Part shown: positions 21,168 to 24,179 of the stretch, one piece after another
Layout: every line of letters starts with the position of its first letter
How positions within the stretch are numbered: the stretch's first letter is position 1
Source: an uncultured Clostridia bacterium
GTDB lineage: Bacteria > Bacillota > Clostridia > Oscillospirales > Ruminococcaceae
Length of the DNA stretch: 24,179 bases
Reading direction: 5' to 3'
NCBI GenBank assembly: GCA_947427325.1
Contig: CANEHP010000010.1
Location: forward strand, 1 to 24,179
Program-made: the position numbers and the translations under genes
Notes under the pieces: model-generated
The model's input: the letters and a program-made list of their open reading frames with translations, nothing else
Told to the model about the DNA's origin: nothing
Database searches by the model: none

Positions 21168-21821
21168 TTAATTAAATTTCTTTAATATCCAATCAATAAT
21201 CTCAATCATTGTATTTCCTCTGTTTTCTACACTGCCAATCAGTAGTTTTTCAAACCACTCATGACATGGAATGAGTTTTAATTTTGAATATCTGCGATAT
21301 AAACAGCTTGATGGAGGAATTGGCATTTTGTTGACTGCCCAAATTCCCTCTAACACTTTCCATGTATTTGTTGTGACAAGATAGGAAATTAGTAAAACAT
21401 CTTGTTTTGAAAATGCAGATTCCAGCTTCAACTTTGTGCTTTTCAGCCAATAGCAAATATCAGATTGCTCCTTTTTTGAAACACAATAATGCTCCAGTAT
21501 GTTTTCAGCATATATGATGATTTCCTGTGCCTTTCCATTATCGTATTCAATCTTCGCATCAAGATACTTATATATCTCCATTGGCTTGGTCTGCAAATTG
21601 CCAATAGCCTTATCAAAAGTTGTATAATGTATTTCAACTAAAACGCCGTCAATCAACTGTGATACAAAGTCATTTCTTTTTCCAAGTACGATAATGTCCA
21701 AATCAGATAAATCGGTTGCTGTACCATATGCAACGGAACCATTTAACAATACAGCATCAATGGAAGTATCTTTTTTAAACTCTAAAATTAGATTATGAAA
21801 TATTTCTAATTGTTTACGCAT
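21168..21821 (-). CDS. Nucleotidyltransferase-fold protein
   Basis: The protein has 217 aa. The N-terminal polymerase-beta-like domain shows LLNGSVAYG (residues 25-33) and SDLD (39-42). Asp40 and Asp42 are metal ligands and a third carboxylate is likely Glu63 in VLVEIHY. The catalytic set is therefore complete. The C-terminal 120 residues are helical (CYWLKSTKLKLESAF) and could be a HEPN-like or kanamycin-nucleotidyltransferase-like helical domain. Relatives include aminoglycoside adenylyltransferases and toxin-antitoxin MNT proteins; the target here is unknown. It is a lone gene, convergent with ilvC, with AAGGTGG ahead of the start. It is more AT-rich than its neighbours, which hints at acquisition. 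Confidence 0.8.
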   Translation of the reverse strand: MRKQLEIFHNLILEFKKDTSIDAVLLNGSVAYGTATDLSDLDIIVLGKRNDFVSQLIDGVLVEIHYTTFDKAIGNLQTKPMEIYKYLDAKIEYDNGKAQEIIIYAENILEHYCVSKKEQSDICYWLKSTKLKLESAFSKQDVLLISYLVTTNTWKVLEGIWAVNKMPIPPSSCLYRRYSKLKLIPCHEWFEKLLIGSVENRGNTMIEIIDWILKKFN

Positions 21822-22010
21822 AGTTCCACCTTTTCTATTCCCATGTACACACTCTGTTTTATAAATTCCGATTTATTTTCTAAAATTATATACCAAGAGG
21901 AGTTATATGTCAATAGAAAAGCCATAGCACCTTTGACTGAAAATCATAAGTTCTATGGCGAAAATTTCTTTATAAGCGCCTGTCTTTTGCCCTGTAAATT
22001 TTTGTTTTGC

Positions 22011-22039
22011 TTGAAATAGTTTCCATTGTGTGCTATAAT
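22011..22039 (+). promoter_or_regulatory. Promoter of the nitroreductase operon
   Basis: TTGAAA (22011-22016) and TATAAT (22034-22039) have a 17-bp spacer, in the gap between the divergent nucleotidyltransferase and nitroreductase genes. A weak GCCATAG..CTATGGC dyad lies upstream (about 21925-21961). Confidence 0.75.
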
Positions 22040-22066
22040 TAAACTAAACTTTCTTAGGGAGAATAT

Positions 22067-22102
22067 ATGGGAACTTCAGCTTATGATATAAGCGAAGCAT
22101 AA
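22067..22102 (+). other. Possible 11-codon leader frame
   Basis: AGGGAGA is followed by ATG and the codons MGTSAYDISEA, then TAA. This lies within the nitroreductase 5' leader and ends 18 bp before its start. The codons show no amino-acid run that would suggest attenuation. It may be chance. Confidence 0.25.
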
Positions 22103-22120
22103 AATTAAGGAGGTATTTTT

Positions 22121-22636
22121 ATGAACGAAATCATTGAAAACATTCTGACAAGAAGAAGCGTAAGAGGCTTTACCGACCAACCTGTTTCCCGTGAGGATCT
22201 GGAGCTGATAATAAAGGCAGGACTGTATGCTCCCAGCGCAAGAAATCTTCAGACTTGGAAATTTACCGCTTTGACGAAAAGAAACGATATAGACGCCTTG
22301 GCTAAGGCAATCGAAAAGGTGCTTGACCGCAGCGGATATGATATGTACAGACCTACGGCAGTCATTATTCCGTCCAACGAAAGCGATTCTCCCTATGGAA
22401 AAGAGGATAACGCCTGCGCTCTTGAAAACATTTTCCTTGCCGCTCACTCATTGGGGATTGGCTCGGTATGGATCAACCAGCTTCAAGGTATCTGCGACAA
22501 ACCCGAAATAAGAACCTTGCTCAATTCATGGGGTATTCCCGACAATCACACGGTTTACGGAATTGCAGCGATAGGCTACCCTGCCGATGACGCAGTTCGT
22601 GAGCCTAACAAGATCGGAGAATATAAAATTATCTGA
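22121..22636 (+). CDS. Nitroreductase family protein
   Basis: This 171-aa protein belongs to the compact FMN-dependent nitroreductase group. The FMN phosphate/ring-binding start is TRRSVRGFTDQPVSREDL, followed by APSARNLQTWKF (about residues 34-45). The later motif is LAAHSLGIGSVWINQL, and the C-terminal GIAAIGYPADD is typical. It probably acts as a homodimer reducing nitro compounds, quinones or flavins with NAD(P)H; the true substrate is not predictable. AAGGAGG precedes the ATG. The next gene starts 21 bp downstream, in the same transcript. Confidence 0.92.
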   Translation: MNEIIENILTRRSVRGFTDQPVSREDLELIIKAGLYAPSARNLQTWKFTALTKRNDIDALAKAIEKVLDRSGYDMYRPTAVIIPSNESDSPYGKEDNACALENIFLAAHSLGIGSVWINQLQGICDKPEIRTLLNSWGIPDNHTVYGIAAIGYPADDAVREPNKIGEYKII

Positions 22637-22657
22637 CCTTTGGAGGACAAAAACATT

Positions 22658-23416
22658 ATGGGACTTGATATTTACGCAGGCACTTATGTAAGATATTACA
22701 CAAGAAACTGGAAAACCGTAAATCAACAGTTTTGTGAAAAAAACGGATTTGAGTATCGTCAGATAAGAACCGATGATACACCGCCCCCTCCTGTTGAAAC
22801 GGTTATGCCCTCTGTAAAGGATTGGGTGGAAAATGTTATACAGGTGCTTCACAATTCAGGTGTGCCCTCCGCTGAGATTTGGGAGGAAAACAACGAAAAA
22901 CCCTACTATACCGCAAAACCCGATTGGGACGCTCTTGACGCACTCTTGCTTTATGCTGCCTCAAAAATTCTGGACAAAAGCTTTCCTGAGGATTTTTCGA
23001 AAAATATGGATATATACGAGCATCCTTTAATGAAGGAAATCGGCAAATGCGAGAGGGTGAACGGCTGGTCATTATTCAAGGGCGTGTGTCATTGGATTCC
23101 CATAAATGACAGCATTATGTTTAACTTTCCGCTGGCTAACGGAGTAAACGCCGATATAGCAGCAACGCTGTTGTTGAAATATGAGCTTATGAAAATCAAC
23201 GAATTAGGCTGGAATGCCGACAGGGAAACAATTTTAAGCTGGTCGGAAACCGAGGGATATCCAAATGACGCTGCAATTAAAGACGGAAAAATTGAGTGTG
23301 TGAAAAGCCATGAAGTTTATGATACCGAATCCTTGGCGAAATTCGCCTTTTCGATTTTGTGGGAAGCGGTTGAGTTTTCCGAAAAGGAAAGAGTGCCGAT
23401 TGTTTTTGACTTTTAA
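22658..23416 (+). CDS. Conserved-looking hypothetical protein
   Basis: This 252-aa protein is soluble, with no signal peptide or membrane helix. The N-terminus MGLDIYAGTYVRYYTRNWKT is followed by a proline run TPPPPVE and several tryptophan-containing blocks (KDWVENVI, AEIWEENNE, KPDWDALDAL, VCHWIPIND). I do not recognise a family or catalytic motif. The ATG at 22658 has GGAGG (22642-22646) upstream and is preferred over an in-frame TTG at 22640 that overlaps that site. It is cotranscribed with the nitroreductase. Confidence 0.75.
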   Translation: MGLDIYAGTYVRYYTRNWKTVNQQFCEKNGFEYRQIRTDDTPPPPVETVMPSVKDWVENVIQVLHNSGVPSAEIWEENNEKPYYTAKPDWDALDALLLYAASKILDKSFPEDFSKNMDIYEHPLMKEIGKCERVNGWSLFKGVCHWIPINDSIMFNFPLANGVNADIAATLLLKYELMKINELGWNADRETILSWSETEGYPNDAAIKDGKIECVKSHEVYDTESLAKFAFSILWEAVEFSEKERVPIVFDF

Positions 23417-23485
23417 AAGACAAAAAACATATTTTATGCCGAATGGATTTTCAGCAGCTAACGGCTGAGAGGAGGTTTTGCAGCT

Positions 23486-23962
23486 GTGAAAACACAATAC
23501 ATTTACAAAAAAATAACTTCCGATGAATTTTCCAAACTGAAACCGCTTTTTCCCGACACGGAGGAAAAATGGCAAAAATACAAGAATCAGCGGCTGAAGC
23601 AGTTTGAGGAAAAGGACATAGATGTTTATACGATAGAGCATTGCGGCGAGCTTATAGGCGAGGTAACGGCAATCTACTCCAACCACACCCTGCCCACAGA
23701 GACTATTCCGAGTGTTAGAGCGTATTTTTCAGCATTCAGAGTAAGGGAAGAATACCAAAACAGGGGTTTGGGGCAAGGACTTTTGGATTACGCCGTTGAC
23801 GATCTGAAAAAAAGAGGTTATTCCGAATTTACAATAGGGGTTGAGGCGGATAACGAGATCGCCAAGCATATTTATTTTAAGCTGGGTTTTACCGAGGAAA
23901 TAGACCATGGTCGCGGTGACGAATATGATCCCTGCGATTATACGCTTTATTTAAAAAGGTGA
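23486..23962 (+). CDS. GNAT family N-acetyltransferase
   Basis: The protein has 158 aa. The GNAT fold is shown by YTIEHCGELIGEVTAIYS (beta strands 2-3), the acetyl-CoA loop YQNRGLGQGLLDYAVDDLKKRG (about residues 91-112, Q/R-x-x-G-x-G) and NEIAKHIYFKLGFTEE. It transfers an acetyl group from acetyl-CoA to an unknown amine. The start is GTG at 23486 with GAGAGGAGG about 10 bp upstream. It lies 69 bp after the preceding gene and is followed by several hairpins. Confidence 0.9.
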   Translation: MKTQYIYKKITSDEFSKLKPLFPDTEEKWQKYKNQRLKQFEEKDIDVYTIEHCGELIGEVTAIYSNHTLPTETIPSVRAYFSAFRVREEYQNRGLGQGLLDYAVDDLKKRGYSEFTIGVEADNEIAKHIYFKLGFTEEIDHGRGDEYDPCDYTLYLKR

Positions 23963-23981
23963 TACAACTTATAATACTGAT

Positions 23982-24008
23982 AGCCGAGGGAGCTTTGCTC
24001 TCTCGGCT
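23982..24008 (+). terminator. Hairpin after the GNAT gene
   Basis: AGCCGAGGGAGC (23982-23993) pairs with GCTCTCTCGGCT (23997-24008) over a TTT loop, with one G-U pair. No T tract follows, so it may be a stability or processing hairpin rather than a full terminator. Confidence 0.5.
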
Positions 24009-24057
24009 CAGACTGTAGAAAAAGTTAAAAGTTATAAATTTCGGAGGGAAAAGAGGC

Positions 24058-24088
24058 TTGGAGAAAAACCGTCAGGGTTTTTCTCCAA
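24058..24088. terminator. Hairpin with 13-bp perfect stem
   Basis: TTGGAGAAAAACC (24058-24070) pairs with GGTTTTTCTCCAA (24076-24088). T residues are inside the stem and not after it. Confidence 0.45.
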
Positions 24089-24104
24089 ATTGAGATCATA
24101 GCCT

Positions 24105-24147
24105 AAAAATCGAGACAGAGCAAGGCTCTGCCTCGATTTTTGTTTTT
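24105..24147. terminator. Bidirectional intrinsic terminator
   Basis: AAAAATCGAG (24105-24114) pairs with CTCGATTTTT (24132-24141), and inside it CAGAGC pairs with GCTCTG. A T run follows on the + strand and A residues precede the stem, so it suits both directions. Confidence 0.75.
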
Positions 24148-24168
24148 GGCGGCTTTGCCGCCAAAAAC
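24142..24168. terminator. Perfect 12-bp hairpin near the window end
   Basis: GTTTTTGGCGGC (24142-24153) and GCCGCCAAAAAC (24157-24168) pair fully over a TTT loop. On the reverse strand the stem is followed directly by a T-rich part of its own arm. Confidence 0.55.
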
Positions 24169-24179
24169 GGCGTCAGCTT

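Overview
The window looks like a chromosomal segment of a Clostridia-class Bacillota, probably of the Ruminococcaceae/Oscillospiraceae type. The base composition is moderately AT-rich, Shine-Dalgarno sites are strong, and the promoters are sigma-A-like TTGACA/TATAAT pairs, nearly all with 17-bp spacers. Gene orders are typical Firmicutes ones: mltG next to peptidase U32, and rpmG-secE-nusG-rplK-rplA. No species can be named from the sequence alone. No rRNA, CRISPR array, complete insertion sequence or replication origin was found.

Layout. (1) 97-3921: a tight housekeeping operon of DJ-1/PfpI protein, 5-formyltetrahydrofolate cyclo-ligase, mltG and a U32-family protein. (2) 3918-5192: two small inverted-repeat (MITE-like) elements around a reverse-strand two-helix membrane protein, then a palindrome. 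A third copy of the element is cut by the left window edge. (3) 5305-10091: an accessory, partly decayed block. A LysR regulator diverges from a small protein and a Cys-His-Asp alpha/beta hydrolase. These are followed by the first codons of what may be a flavodoxin gene, a degraded stretch, a DUF362 lipoprotein and a frameshifted ApbE-like remnant. The proposed theme is flavin and redox chemistry outside or at the membrane. (4) 10173-11724: tRNA-Leu(UAA) with a duplicated terminator module, then a transglutaminase-like protein. (5) 11944-17397: the ribosomal/transcription cluster rpmG, secE, nusG, rplK, rplA, then rplJ, rplL. An L1-binding leader lies before rplA and an L10 leader with attenuator before rplJ. 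Between rplA and rplJ sits an independently promoted insert of membrane-anchored proteins, one of them split by a frameshift. (6) 17685-21087: ilvB-ilvN-ilvC for branched-chain amino-acid synthesis. (7) 21168-23962: a nucleotidyltransferase-fold protein, a nitroreductase, an unknown 252-aa protein and a GNAT acetyltransferase. The window ends in a run of four strong hairpins.

The core genes are ordinary. The material worth a second look is the eroded LysR/hydrolase/DUF362/ApbE locus bracketed by related 19-bp repeats, the split secreted protein inside the ribosomal cluster with its unexplained structured leader, and the several small palindromic repeat families in the intergenic spaces.
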